From assembly GCA_016292575.1 (NCBI GenBank), contig JAEDIH010000115.1:1-5623 (forward strand): a stretch of 5,623 nucleotides of DNA, in the 5' to 3' direction. This DNA comes from Clostridiaceae bacterium. GTDB taxonomy: Bacteria; Bacillota; Clostridia; Oscillospirales; Acutalibacteraceae. The position numbers were made by a program, and so were the translations under genes. The notes under the pieces are model-generated. The model was not told the origin of the DNA. It did no database searches and saw only the letters and a list, made by a program, of their open reading frames with translations. The stretch's first letter is position 1, and each line of letters begins with the position of its first letter. Shown one piece after another: positions 1 through 5,349 of this stretch.

Positions 1-435
1 TCGCGGAAAAAGTACCTTGAGGACAACGGCATAACGCTTGAGATAAGCATTAACGAAAGCTTTATCGGCTTTGCCGACCGCGACCTTTTTGAGCGTGTTT
101 TCAACAACTATTTTTCAAACGCACTCAGCCATATAGAGGGCGAAAAAAAGCTCAGAATAAGCTGTGAGGTTGCCGGTGACTTTTATCGGCTGAGCCTTTT
201 CAACAGCGGAAAGCCCATTGCAGATGAGGATATTGAGCACATCTGGAACAGCTTTTACCGTGCGGACAAGGCGCATTCACGCGAGCAGGGACGTTTCGGT
301 CTCGGACTTGCAATTGTTGCCGAAGCGCAGATTCTTCAGAGGGCAAAGTACGGCGTAATCAATCACAAGGACGGCGTTGAATTCTGGTTTGATGTTGCAA
401 TGCAAAACCGGAACAACGCCGCCGCAAAAGCATAA
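1..435 (+). CDS. Sensor histidine kinase, C-terminal ATPase domain (5' partial)
   Basis: The reading frame is open from the first base and ends in a double stop (TAA TAA), giving 144 residues of the C-terminal HATPase_c domain of a two-component sensor kinase, the part that binds ATP and phosphorylates the conserved His. In order: the N box around residues 36-41 (N36, N40, A41), a G1-type loop FNSGKPI at 67-73, an F-box-like IWNSFYRADKAHSRE at 81-95, and the G2 loop GRFGLGLAIV at 97-106. The G1 loop has Asn-Ser-Gly where the classical box has Asp-x-Gly, a variant seen in VanS-like kinases. The sensor, membrane and dimerisation/His parts lie outside the window, so signal, partner regulator and subfamily cannot be told. 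A terminator follows, so this is probably the last gene of its operon. The domain call is secure; the specific role is unknown. Confidence 0.93.
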   Translation, partial: SRKKYLEDNGITLEISINESFIGFADRDLFERVFNNYFSNALSHIEGEKKLRISCEVAGDFYRLSLFNSGKPIADEDIEHIWNSFYRADKAHSREQGRFGLGLAIVAEAQILQRAKYGVINHKDGVEFWFDVAMQNRNNAAAKA

Positions 436-439
436 TAAC

Positions 440-468
440 GAATATTCACCACCTTTTTTTCATAGGTA
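440..468 (+). promoter_or_regulatory. Candidate sporulation (sigma-E type) promoter for spmAB
   Basis: GAATATT at 440-446, then 14 bases, then CATAGGTA starting at 461. The first element fits the Bacillus sigma-E -35 pattern KMATATT and the spacing fits; the second matches only the CATA core of CATACAHT plus one further position. In B. subtilis spmA-spmB are mother-cell sigma-E genes, so the position just before spmA makes sense. The predicted start, about 474-476, is very near the ribosome binding site, leaving a leader of under 20 bases, which is short. Treat as a hypothesis. Confidence 0.33.
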
Positions 469-493
469 TTGAAAAAAGGACGGTGATTTTTTT
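446..493 (+). terminator. Kinase-gene terminator hairpin overlapping the spmA ribosome binding site
   Basis: TCACC (446-450) pairs with GGTGA (482-486) and CCTTTTTT (452-459) pairs with AAAAAAGG (472-479), with a small internal loop (A451 against A480-C481) and a 12-base apical loop. Seven T residues follow (487-493) and run straight into the spmA ATG. This has the form of a rho-independent terminator ending the kinase unit. Its 3' arm also holds the only Shine-Dalgarno candidates for spmA (AAGGA 476-480 and GGTGA 482-486), so any read-through RNA would have its ribosome site paired. Confidence 0.72.
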
Positions 494-1081
494 ATGATGA
501 ACTACGTCTGGCCGGTAATGATTATTTTTGCTTTCATTGCAAGCATTATCACGGGAAACATGGCTGCGCTTTCTTCGGCGGTTATTCAGGGCGGACAAGA
601 CGCCGTGCAGCTTCTTCTGCGCCTTGTTGCAATGCTTTGCCTCTGGGGCGGAATTATGGAAACAGCGGAAAAGGCAGGGCTAACAGCTGCGTTCAGCCGC
701 CTGCTTTCCCCTGCGCTGAAGCTCATTTTTCCTCGCCTTAAAAAGAACGAATATGCGCTTGAGGCAATTTCAATGAACATTACCGCAAACGTTCTCGGGC
801 TGGGAAACGCCGCAACGCCGCTCGGTCTTGAGGCAATGCGCAGACTCCAGCAACTGAATCCGGACGCCTCAAAAGCAAGCGATGAAATGGTTGTTTTTGT
901 TGTGATGAACACCGCGGCAATGCACATTATTCCGACAACGGTGGCAACGCTGCGCGGTCAGTACGGCTCGCAAAGTCCAATGACAATAATGCCGGCCTCC
1001 ATGCTGACCTCGGCGTGCGCGCTTACAGTCGCCGTCTTTTTTGCAAAGCTCGGCAACAGATTGGGGAGAAAAAGCAAATGA
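494..1081 (+). CDS. spmA: Spore maturation protein A
   Basis: A 195-residue integral membrane protein, about the usual size of SpmA. It belongs to the nucleoside-recognition (gate) domain membrane proteins. In Bacillus and Clostridium perfringens, SpmA and SpmB are needed for full dehydration of the spore core and hence heat resistance; the transported or sensed substrate is unknown. Visible marks are hydrophobic segments near residues 5-20, 36-55, 132-150 and 164-186, the SpmA-typical stretch NITANVLGLGNAATPLGLEA at 95-114, and NTAAMHIIPTTVATLRGQYG at 139-158. The start is ATG 494; ATG 497 follows directly and would remove one Met. GGTGA at 482-486, 7 bases upstream, is the best ribosome binding site and lies in the 3' arm of the preceding terminator. 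The stop codon overlaps the spmB start (ATGA), so the two are translationally coupled. The assignment is firm. Confidence 0.94.
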   Translation: MMNYVWPVMIIFAFIASIITGNMAALSSAVIQGGQDAVQLLLRLVAMLCLWGGIMETAEKAGLTAAFSRLLSPALKLIFPRLKKNEYALEAISMNITANVLGLGNAATPLGLEAMRRLQQLNPDASKASDEMVVFVVMNTAAMHIIPTTVATLRGQYGSQSPMTIMPASMLTSACALTVAVFFAKLGNRLGRKSK

Positions 1082-1602
1082 TGGACATAATCGGAGAATG
1101 GGTGCTGCCTTTGATGGTGGTATCCATAATTGTTTTCGGTCTGTATAAAAAAGTCAGGGTATTTGACTGCTTTATGGAGGGTGCAAAAAAAGGACTGAAA
1201 ACCGTATATGACCTTTTGCCCACCATTACCGGACTTGTTGTTGCGGTTACCATGCTGAAGCAAAGCGGCGGAATGGAGCTGATTGCAAAGGCATTTTCGC
1301 CTGTTGCCGCGCTGCTCGGCGTTCCGGAGGATACGGTGCCGATGGCGCTTTTAAGCCCGATTTCCGGCGGCGGCTCTCTGAGCCTTTTTGAATCGGTGCT
1401 CAAAAGCGACGGACCGGATTCCTTTCTCGGTCAGGTTGCCTCGGTGCTGATGGGCTCAACAGACACTACGCTATACGCCGTGACGGTCTATTATGCCGCT
1501 GTCGGAATCAAAAACACAAGGCATACGCTTTACGCAGGGCTTGCGGCGGATTTTGCCTCGTTCGTTCTCTCGCCGCTTTTTGTCCGTCTCACTCTTTACT
1601 GA
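1078..1602 (+). CDS. spmB: Spore maturation protein B
   Basis: A 174-residue membrane protein, partner of SpmA in spore core dehydration, close to the usual SpmB length. Features: an N-terminal hydrophobic helix (about 8-22), FMEGAKKGL at 32-40, a second membrane region at 48-60, the conserved glycine loop PISGGGSL at 94-101, and the family-typical MGSTDTTLYAVTVYYAAVGI at 125-144. The frame is open upstream to 1015, but ATG 1078 is chosen because it forms the ATGA overlap with the spmA stop and has GGGGAG at 1063-1068, 9 bases upstream. The adjacent ATG 1081 is a one-codon alternative. The upstream extension would lie inside spmA and has no ribosome site. No GC-rich terminator follows; the only dyad is AT-rich at 1668-1699. 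Nothing is truncated. The assignment is firm. Confidence 0.94.
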   Translation: MMDIIGEWVLPLMVVSIIVFGLYKKVRVFDCFMEGAKKGLKTVYDLLPTITGLVVAVTMLKQSGGMELIAKAFSPVAALLGVPEDTVPMALLSPISGGGSLSLFESVLKSDGPDSFLGQVASVLMGSTDTTLYAVTVYYAAVGIKNTRHTLYAGLAADFASFVLSPLFVRLTLY

Positions 1603-1667
1603 TGCAAGATTGCGCTTTAACGGCTGCAATTTGCTCTACATAAACTCCTCCTTGTCTTAGGCTTTTA

Positions 1668-1699
1668 AGTATTTTTTAGTAAACAGTGATAAAAATACT
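1668..1699. other. AT-rich inverted repeat between spmB and hpf
   Basis: AGTATTTTT at 1668-1676 is the exact reverse complement of AAAAATACT at 1691-1699, with a 14-base loop. A second, mutually exclusive dyad, ACAGT (1683-1687) with ACTGT (1697-1701), shares the right arm. It lies downstream of spmB and just upstream of the hpf promoter, so it may be a weak terminator for spmAB or a regulator site for hpf. The stem is A/T only apart from two G-C pairs and no long T run follows directly, so a terminator role is doubtful. The rest of 1603-1708 shows no gene. Confidence 0.4.
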
Positions 1700-1708
1700 G
1701 TAAAACAC

Positions 1709-1737
1709 TTTATTTTTATGTATAAATGTGCTATAAT
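1709..1737 (+). promoter_or_regulatory. hpf promoter, extended -10 type
   Basis: A perfect TATAAT at 1732-1737 is preceded directly by TGC (1729-1731), making an extended -10. The -35 at 17-base spacing is weak (TTTATT, 1709-1714), which is tolerable with an extended -10. The predicted start is near 1744, giving a leader of about 70 bases. It looks like a housekeeping sigma-A promoter; no clear stress-sigma motif was seen. Confidence 0.7.
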
Positions 1738-1748
1738 ACAAGTGACCT

Positions 1749-1790
1749 GATAAGGGAATTATCCTTTGGGCGGTTCTGCCGCTTTCAAGG
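1749..1790 (+). promoter_or_regulatory. Structured 5' leader of hpf
   Basis: Two small hairpins fit in the leader: GATAA (1749-1753) with TTATC (1759-1763), and a larger one with outer CCTT (1763-1766)/AAGG (1787-1790) and inner GCGG/CCGC pairs around a TTCTG loop. They sit upstream of the ribosome binding site AAGGAGG (1801-1807) and leave it free. I do not recognise a known riboswitch or leader family. They may simply stabilise the mRNA. Confidence 0.4.
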
Positions 1791-1814
1791 GTTATATATA
1801 AAGGAGGCAGTGTT

Positions 1815-2342
1815 ATGAAAATAACAATCATTGGACGAAAATGTACACCCAGAGATTCTTTCAAGGAAAGAGCCGACAAGAGACTCAAAAAGATTGAAAA
1901 ATTCTTCGGTACCGACGCCGAGGCAAAAATCACCGCCACCGTTGAGAAAAATGAGATGATTGTTGAGGTGACCGTCTTTTATAATTCAATGATCTTCCGT
2001 TCGCAGGAACGCTCGCAGGACATGAACGACGCTCTTGACCGCTGCGTTGATTCCCTTGTTCGTCAGATCAGGAAGAACAAAACAAGGGTTGAAAAGAAGC
2101 TTCGCTCCGGCGCTTTTGAAGCGTTTGATGCTATTGACGAATTTGAAGCCGAGGACAAATTTGAAGTTGTCCGTTCAAAGGAAATTGTCCTCAAGCCTCA
2201 GAGCGTTGACGAGGCGATTTTGCAGATGAATCTGCTTGACCACAGGTTTTATATGTTCCTCAACAGCGACAACGATAAAATTTGCGTTGTATATGCCAGA
2301 AATGACGGCGGCTACGGTCTTATTATTCCCGATATTGATTGA
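1815..2342 (+). CDS. hpf: Long-form ribosome hibernation promoting factor
   Basis: A 175-residue long HPF, the type usual in Firmicutes. It binds the decoding region of the 30S subunit in stationary phase or under stress, blocks tRNA and mRNA binding, and dimerises ribosomes into translationally silent 100S particles. The N-terminal domain (about 1-95) carries the beta-alpha fold pattern and a basic helix near its end (RQIRKNKTRVEKK, 83-95) that suits rRNA contact. An acidic linker follows (about 100-116). The C-terminal dimerisation domain (about 117-175) begins VVRSKEIVLKPQSVDEAILQ and includes a GGYGLI motif at 165-170. The start ATG 1815 has a perfect AAGGAGG at 1801-1807, 7 bases away. 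It is monocistronic, with its own promoter upstream and a strong terminator at 2371-2406. Length and both domains are complete. The assignment is firm. Confidence 0.95.
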   Translation: MKITIIGRKCTPRDSFKERADKRLKKIEKFFGTDAEAKITATVEKNEMIVEVTVFYNSMIFRSQERSQDMNDALDRCVDSLVRQIRKNKTRVEKKLRSGAFEAFDAIDEFEAEDKFEVVRSKEIVLKPQSVDEAILQMNLLDHRFYMFLNSDNDKICVVYARNDGGYGLIIPDID

Positions 2343-2367
2343 TTTTAATTTTATATTGTGATAAAAT
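2339..2367 (+). promoter_or_regulatory. Candidate promoter for the methyltransferase-phosphoesterase pair
   Basis: TTGATT at 2339-2344 and TAAAAT at 2362-2367 are separated by exactly 17 bases; each is close to the sigma-A consensus. The -35 overlaps the hpf stop codon. The predicted start, about 2374, falls inside the left arm of the hpf terminator, so RNA from this promoter would carry only a shortened hairpin at its very 5' end and should escape termination. This would explain how the downstream genes are expressed past the hpf terminator. Confidence 0.5.
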
Positions 2368-2370
2368 ACT

Positions 2371-2406
2371 TCAGCGGTGGGCTTTCCACCGCTGATTTTT
2401 GTTTTT
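2371..2406 (+). terminator. hpf rho-independent terminator
   Basis: TCAGCGGTGG (2371-2380) pairs perfectly with CCACCGCTGA (2386-2395) around a 5-base GCTTT loop, a 10-bp GC-rich stem. TTTTT, G, TTTTT follow (2396-2406). A textbook terminator for hpf. Confidence 0.92.
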
Positions 2407-2421
2407 GAAAGCAGGTCAATT

Positions 2422-3537
2422 ATGCAGATAAATTTTGTAATCCCCTGCCTATTGGGGCTTGAAAAGCTTATTGCAGAAGAAATGAAAGCCCTCGGCGCGC
2501 AAAATGTTGTCTCTGAAAACGGTCGAGTTCTCTTTTCCGGCGATGAGCATATCCTTGCACGGGCAAACATCTGCTCACGTCACGCGGAAAGGGTGCAAAT
2601 TCTTGTCGGCTCTTTCACCGCAATGAGCTTTGAAGAGCTTTTTCAGGGTACCAAGGCGCTCCCGTGGGAGGAATGGGTAGGAAAGCTTGACGCTTTTCCC
2701 GTTAAGGGATATTCAATAAATTCCGCCCTCTTTTCGGTCAGCGACTGTCAGTCAATAATCAAAAAGGCCGTTGTTGAAAGACTCAAATCGAAATATAACA
2801 TTTCATGGTTCGATGAAACCGGACCTGTTCATCAGATTCAGTTTTCAATAATGAAAAACACTGTGAGTCTGCTGCTTGACACCTCCGGCGCAGGTCTGCA
2901 CAAGCGCGGATACCGCCTTGAGGCCGGCGGAGCGCCTATCAAGGAAACGCTCGCTTCCTCAATCTGCACGCTTGCAAGGGTTCGTGATTACCACACACTG
3001 TATGATCCTATGTGCGGCTCGGGAACCCTCCTCATTGAGGGCGCCATGCTTGCAAACAACATTGCTCCCGGTGTGAACAGAAGCTTTTCAGCCGAGCGCT
3101 GGGAAAATATTCCCGAAAGCATCTGGACTGAGGAAAGGGAAAAAGCTCGCGCCGCAGTACTTCCCGAAAGCCGCCTTGTTGCCTACGGAAGCGATATTGA
3201 CCCCCACTGCCTTGAAATTGCCAAAGCTAACGCCAAACGCGCCGGAGTTGAAAAATTCATCACGTTTGAGCAGCGTGATATCAAAGACTTTGAGCCAAAA
3301 AGCGAAAAAGGAACCGTCCTTTGCAATCCTCCCTACGGAGAAAGACTTCTCGATCTTAAGGAGGCGGAGCACCTTTACAGGCTCATGGGTGAAAAATTTG
3401 TTCAGAAACGCGGCTGGGCATACTATGTTATCAGCCCGTCCGAAGACTTTGAAATCTTCTTCGGCAGGAAGGCTGACAAGCGCAGAAAGCTTTATAACGG
3501 CATGATAAAATGCCAGCTGTTCATGTATTTTAAGTAA
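2422..3537 (+). CDS. THUMP-domain class I RNA guanine-N2 methyltransferase, RlmL/YpsC type
   Basis: A 371-residue protein with the domain order of RlmL (N-terminal half of E. coli YcbY) and B. subtilis YpsC. An N-terminal ferredoxin-like/THUMP RNA-binding region spans about 1-155; it is followed by the linker motif GAGLHKRGYR at 156-165 and a UPF0020-type SAM methyltransferase domain to the end. Motif I is DPMCGSGTLLIEGAMLA at 195-211, the acidic SAM ribose site is GSDIDP at 256-261, and the catalytic motif IV is NPPYGER at 302-308, as expected for an exocyclic-amine methyltransferase. The likely substrate is 23S rRNA (m2G2445 in E. coli); that is inferred from the family. The frame is open to a GTG at 2377, but that lies inside the hpf terminator. 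ATG 2422 begins the typical MQINFVIPCLLGLE and has a modest AGG at 2413-2415. The phosphoesterase follows after 19 bases, probably in one operon. Confidence 0.88.
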   Translation: MQINFVIPCLLGLEKLIAEEMKALGAQNVVSENGRVLFSGDEHILARANICSRHAERVQILVGSFTAMSFEELFQGTKALPWEEWVGKLDAFPVKGYSINSALFSVSDCQSIIKKAVVERLKSKYNISWFDETGPVHQIQFSIMKNTVSLLLDTSGAGLHKRGYRLEAGGAPIKETLASSICTLARVRDYHTLYDPMCGSGTLLIEGAMLANNIAPGVNRSFSAERWENIPESIWTEEREKARAAVLPESRLVAYGSDIDPHCLEIAKANAKRAGVEKFITFEQRDIKDFEPKSEKGTVLCNPPYGERLLDLKEAEHLYRLMGEKFVQKRGWAYYVISPSEDFEIFFGRKADKRRKLYNGMIKCQLFMYFK

Positions 3538-3556
3538 CCTCTGAGGAGTGGTACTT

Positions 3557-4681
3557 TTGGAAAATTCTCTTTGCTTTAAAGACGGAAAATTCAAGATTAT
3601 GCAAATAACCGATACTCAGGAAATTCACAAGGTCAATCCCGACACCGTGAAGCTCATTTCGCTTGCCCTTGACCGGGAAAAGCCGGATCTTGTTGTTTTT
3701 ACCGGAGATCAGATTAAGGGGTATTCTTTGACATTCAAAGGCGACACAAAACGGAAGATTACCGAAACGCTCAGCGAAATTTTCCGTCCTGTTACGGAAC
3801 GAAAGATTCCGTTTACGGCAACCTTCGGCAATCATGACCGGGACTGCGGAATTGAAAACAGGAAGCAATTTGAAATCTACAAAAGCTTTCCCGGCTTCGT
3901 TACGGGCTCGCCGAGGTGTCCGGACGACGCAGGCACATTCTCGCTCGAAATTAAAGACGGCAAAAACAAAAAGAGCGTTTTTGCCCTTTATCTCATTGAC
4001 TCAAACGCGAAAGATAAGGAGAAAAAGACCTACTCCCCGGTTTTTAAAGAACAGGTTGAATGGTACAAGGCCGAGCGCGACAAGCTCAAAGCAGAAAACG
4101 GCTCATATCTCCCCTCCCTTGTGTTTCAGCATATTCCGGTACCCGAGATATACAGAGCAATAAAACAAGTCAAAAAAGGCACAAGAGGCGCTGTTGAGGC
4201 GTTTTATTCCCACAGCGGAGAGTTCTATACCCTTTTTGACGAATCGCTTTCACAGGGAGGTTTTATGCGCGAATCCCCCGCCGCTCCGGACATCAACAAC
4301 GGCGAATTTGACGCAATGAAGGAAAAGGGCGATGTTCTCGGAATCTATTTCGGTCATGACCATATCAACAGCTTTGTTAAAAAGGTTGACGGAATAGAGC
4401 TCGGCTACACCCAGGGTGCCGGCTTCAATGTTTACGGTCCCGGAAAGCAACGCGGAGTGCGCGTTTTTGTACTCAAAGAAGACAGCCTTCTTCACTATGA
4501 TAATTACACGGTTACAATGGACGAGCTTTGCGATTACAAGCCCGCAAAACCGGTAACGGAATTTATCTTTACGCACACTCCCTCCTCTGTAAAGCAGGTT
4601 GAAAAGACCGCAAAAAAAGCCGCAGTTTTCCTTGCGGCGGCAACCGTCTGTGCGGCTGTGATAAAAAAGAGAAGAAAATGA
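3557..4681 (+). CDS. Calcineurin-like metallophosphoesterase with C-terminal hydrophobic tail
   Basis: A 374-residue phosphoesterase of the two-metal calcineurin superfamily, resembling the bacterial relatives of the Dcr2 phosphatase group. Metal-site motifs in order: DTQ at 19-21 (Gln where the superfamily usually has His), GDQ at 50-52, GNHD at 91-94, the single His in FQHIPVPE (H192), and GHDH at 266-269. All but the first His are kept, so it is probably active; the substrate is unknown. No signal peptide is seen. The end is unusual: AAVFLAAATVCAAVI (355-369) flanked by KK and KKRRK, a short possible membrane anchor. TTG 3557 is preferred over the in-frame GTG 3548, because GAGGAG at 3543-3548 is 8 bases before TTG and overlaps the GTG, and because the homologous start pattern (FKDGKFKIMQITDTQE) lies directly after it. 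It lies 19 bases after the methyltransferase gene, so co-transcription is likely. Confidence 0.85.
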   Translation: MENSLCFKDGKFKIMQITDTQEIHKVNPDTVKLISLALDREKPDLVVFTGDQIKGYSLTFKGDTKRKITETLSEIFRPVTERKIPFTATFGNHDRDCGIENRKQFEIYKSFPGFVTGSPRCPDDAGTFSLEIKDGKNKKSVFALYLIDSNAKDKEKKTYSPVFKEQVEWYKAERDKLKAENGSYLPSLVFQHIPVPEIYRAIKQVKKGTRGAVEAFYSHSGEFYTLFDESLSQGGFMRESPAAPDINNGEFDAMKEKGDVLGIYFGHDHINSFVKKVDGIELGYTQGAGFNVYGPGKQRGVRVFVLKEDSLLHYDNYTVTMDELCDYKPAKPVTEFIFTHTPSSVKQVEKTAKKAAVFLAAATVCAAVIKKRRK

Positions 4682-4716
4682 AATAAGGGGCTGCTCTGAA
4701 AACACAGGGCAGCCCC
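4674..4716. terminator. Shared convergent terminator (phosphoesterase and peptide gene 1)
   Basis: GGGGCTGC (4687-4694) pairs with GCAGCCCC (4709-4716), and the stem continues inward TCTG/CAGG to a 6-base loop, about 12 bp in all. Read on the minus strand it is followed by TTATTTCATTTTC, a fair T-rich tract ending peptide gene 1. Read on the plus strand the following bases (AATTTCCGAATT) are a weaker tract. It sits between two convergent genes, 5 bases after the phosphoesterase stop and 16 bases after the peptide stop, so it probably serves both, more efficiently on the minus strand. Confidence 0.8.
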
Positions 4717-4732
4717 AATTTCCGAATTAATT

Positions 4733-4879
4733 TTAGAACTGAAGATCACTCTTGCTGACATCGTTGAAGAAGTTCTTAACAATCTCAACAATACCTGCCG
4801 CCTTATCCTCTCCAAGGTATGAAAGGATGTTGTAAACAAGGCCGAGTGCCTTCGAGGTAAAATCAAATACCATTGCCAT
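4733..4879 (-). CDS. Small amphipathic peptide, paralogue 1 (48 aa)
   Basis: A 48-residue peptide starting MAMVFDFTSKALGLVYNILS and ending in VKNFFNDVSKSDLQF. ATG at 4879 has AAGGGAG (4895-4889) 9 bases upstream. It has its own promoter (4954-4926) and terminator. From residue 9 to 40 it aligns without gaps to residues 2-33 of paralogue 3, with 18 of 32 identities by eye (shared SK-L-LV-NIL-Y, E-KAA-I, K-FF-D). It carries seven extra N-terminal residues relative to the other two. There is no signal peptide and no continuous membrane-length hydrophobic run; the pattern is two amphipathic helices joined by a GEDK turn. Net charge is about -2, with no Cys and no Trp. The family is not recognised. 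Options are a phenol-soluble-modulin-like surfactant, a leaderless bacteriocin, or an intracellular helical hairpin; none is proven. Complete expression signals and paralogy make it a real gene. Confidence 0.82.
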   Translation of the reverse strand: MAMVFDFTSKALGLVYNILSYLGEDKAAGIVEIVKNFFNDVSKSDLQF

Positions 4880-4903
4880 AATTTTCTACTCCCTTAAATA
4901 TAT

Positions 4904-4919
4904 GTCAGTTTTTTACTGC
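4904..4919 (-). repeat. Leader dyad at transcription start, copy 1
   Basis: Minus strand GCAGTAAAAAACTGAC. The dyad CAGT (4918-4915)/ACTG (4909-4906) has a 5-base spacer. The first G (4919) is 7 bases after the -10, so the dyad begins at the predicted +1/+2 of the transcript. The same element stands at the same place in the other two peptide units. Confidence 0.75.
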
Positions 4920-4925
4920 AACAAA

Positions 4926-4954
4926 ATATTAACACACTATGAATTGTATGTCAA
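4926..4954 (-). promoter_or_regulatory. Peptide gene 1 promoter
   Basis: Minus strand TTGACA (4954-4949, perfect), a 17-base spacer, and TAATAT (4931-4926, near consensus). The 3' half of the spacer (TTCATAGTGTGT) is shared with the other two units. The predicted start is 4919, with a 40-base leader. Expected to be a strong sigma-A promoter. Confidence 0.85.
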
Positions 4955-4976
4955 TAATTTTCCGAAAAAAATGCAG

Positions 4977-4998
4977 ATACTTTTTTCATACTTTTTTC
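4977..4998. repeat. Tandem 11-bp A/T-tract repeat
   Basis: ATACTTTTTTC occurs twice back to back (4977-4987 and 4988-4998). The T6 tracts are 11 bases apart, about one helical turn, and a run of seven A (4965-4971) lies between them and the peptide 1 promoter. This could give DNA bending upstream of that promoter. No function is shown. Confidence 0.6.
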
Positions 4999-5020
4999 AT
5001 TCCGGCGCTTTATAACCATA

Positions 5021-5060
5021 AAAGCAAGCAAAAACACCGGCCGCACAGGACAGCCGGTGT
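5021..5060 (-). terminator. Peptide gene 2 terminator
   Basis: On the minus strand ACACCGGC (5060-5053) pairs perfectly with GCCGGTGT (5041-5034) around an 11-base loop. A run of T (5034-5030, the first being the last stem base) and a further T-rich stretch (GCTTGCTTTT) follow. It begins 8 bases after the peptide 2 stop codon. Confidence 0.88.
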
Positions 5061-5068
5061 CATATTGA

Positions 5069-5182
5069 TTATTTGTTGAAAATCTTATCAAAGAAATCCT
5101 GAATGATATCAAGGATTCCGTTATCCATAAATTTTCTGCAGTAATCAATAATGCCTTTTGCAAGATTATACAATGCGTCCAT
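5069..5182 (-). CDS. Small amphipathic peptide, paralogue 2 (37 aa)
   Basis: A 37-residue peptide: MDALYNLAKGIIDYCRKFMD, then a second helix ending IIQDFFDKIFNK. ATG 5182 has a perfect AGGAGG at 5196-5191, 8 bases upstream. Its own promoter (5253-5225) and terminator (5060-5021) enclose it. Tyr14-Cys15-Arg16 fall at exactly the same residue numbers as in paralogue 3, and the FF-acidic-K/D motif (30-33) and FNK end match as well. Between them lies an Asn-Gly turn (21-22). Hydrophobic residues recur at 3-4 spacing, giving two amphipathic helices. Net charge is about -1; one Cys; no signal peptide. This is the shortest member and lacks the acidic tail of paralogue 3. Function unknown; it is the same unrecognised family. 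Real by virtue of its full signals and its paralogues, though too short for routine gene callers. Confidence 0.82.
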   Translation of the reverse strand: MDALYNLAKGIIDYCRKFMDNGILDIIQDFFDKIFNK

Positions 5183-5202
5183 TTCTTTTTCCTCCTAAAA
5201 AC

Positions 5203-5218
5203 GTCAGTTTTTGACTGC
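5203..5218 (-). repeat. Leader dyad at transcription start, copy 2
   Basis: Minus strand GCAGTCAAAAACTGAC, differing from copy 1 at one base. CAGT (5217-5214) and ACTG (5208-5205) have a 5-base spacer. The first G (5218) is again 7 bases after the -10. Confidence 0.75.
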
Positions 5219-5224
5219 ATAAAA

Positions 5225-5253
5225 ATGTTATCATATCATGAAAACAATGTCAA
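5225..5253 (-). promoter_or_regulatory. Peptide gene 2 promoter
   Basis: Minus strand TTGACA (5253-5248, perfect), a 17-base spacer, and TAACAT (5230-5225). The spacer holds TCATGATATGA, a perfect TCAT-N3-ATGA dyad that is only half kept in the other two copies. The predicted start is 5218, with a 36-base leader. Confidence 0.83.
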
Positions 5254-5349
5254 TATTTTAATGACAAAATACCCCACCTTAATCATTCTTAAAACTATAG
5301 ATAAAGTGAACGATTCTGTCGCTTATCAGGCAAAAAACAAACTGTTTGT
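5254..5349. other. Unassigned spacer between peptide units 2 and 3
   Basis: Lies between the peptide 3 terminator and the peptide 2 promoter. No gene, convincing hairpin or repeat was seen on either strand. The only ORF is a 16-codon minus-strand frame from 5286 without a good ribosome site. Confidence 0.6.

Noticed and set aside
1015..1077. Longer spmB start (21 extra codons)
   Set aside because: It has no ribosome binding site and would overlap spmA by 67 bases; ATG 1078 has GGGGAG at good spacing, an ATGA overlap and the normal protein length.
1636..1704. Minus-strand gene start: TTTACA-17-TACTAA promoter-like pair, AAGGAGGAG at 1653-1645 and ATG at 1641
   Set aside because: The ATG is followed at once by TAG, so nothing is encoded. 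It could be a dead copy of a peptide cassette, but no peptide-like coding sequence follows on that strand, and both promoter elements are weak.
2377..2421. GTG start 15 codons upstream for the methyltransferase
   Set aside because: The GTG sits inside the hpf terminator stem; the family N-terminus begins at ATG 2422.
4951..5220. 89-codon minus-strand ORF over peptide gene 2
   Set aside because: It runs in another frame through the promoter, ribosome site and terminator of the peptide unit; the 37-codon frame has the correct ribosome site and paralogues.
5236..5286. 16-codon minus-strand ORF over the peptide 2 promoter
   Set aside because: No adequate ribosome site, no paralogue, and it overlaps a conserved promoter; it is most likely chance.
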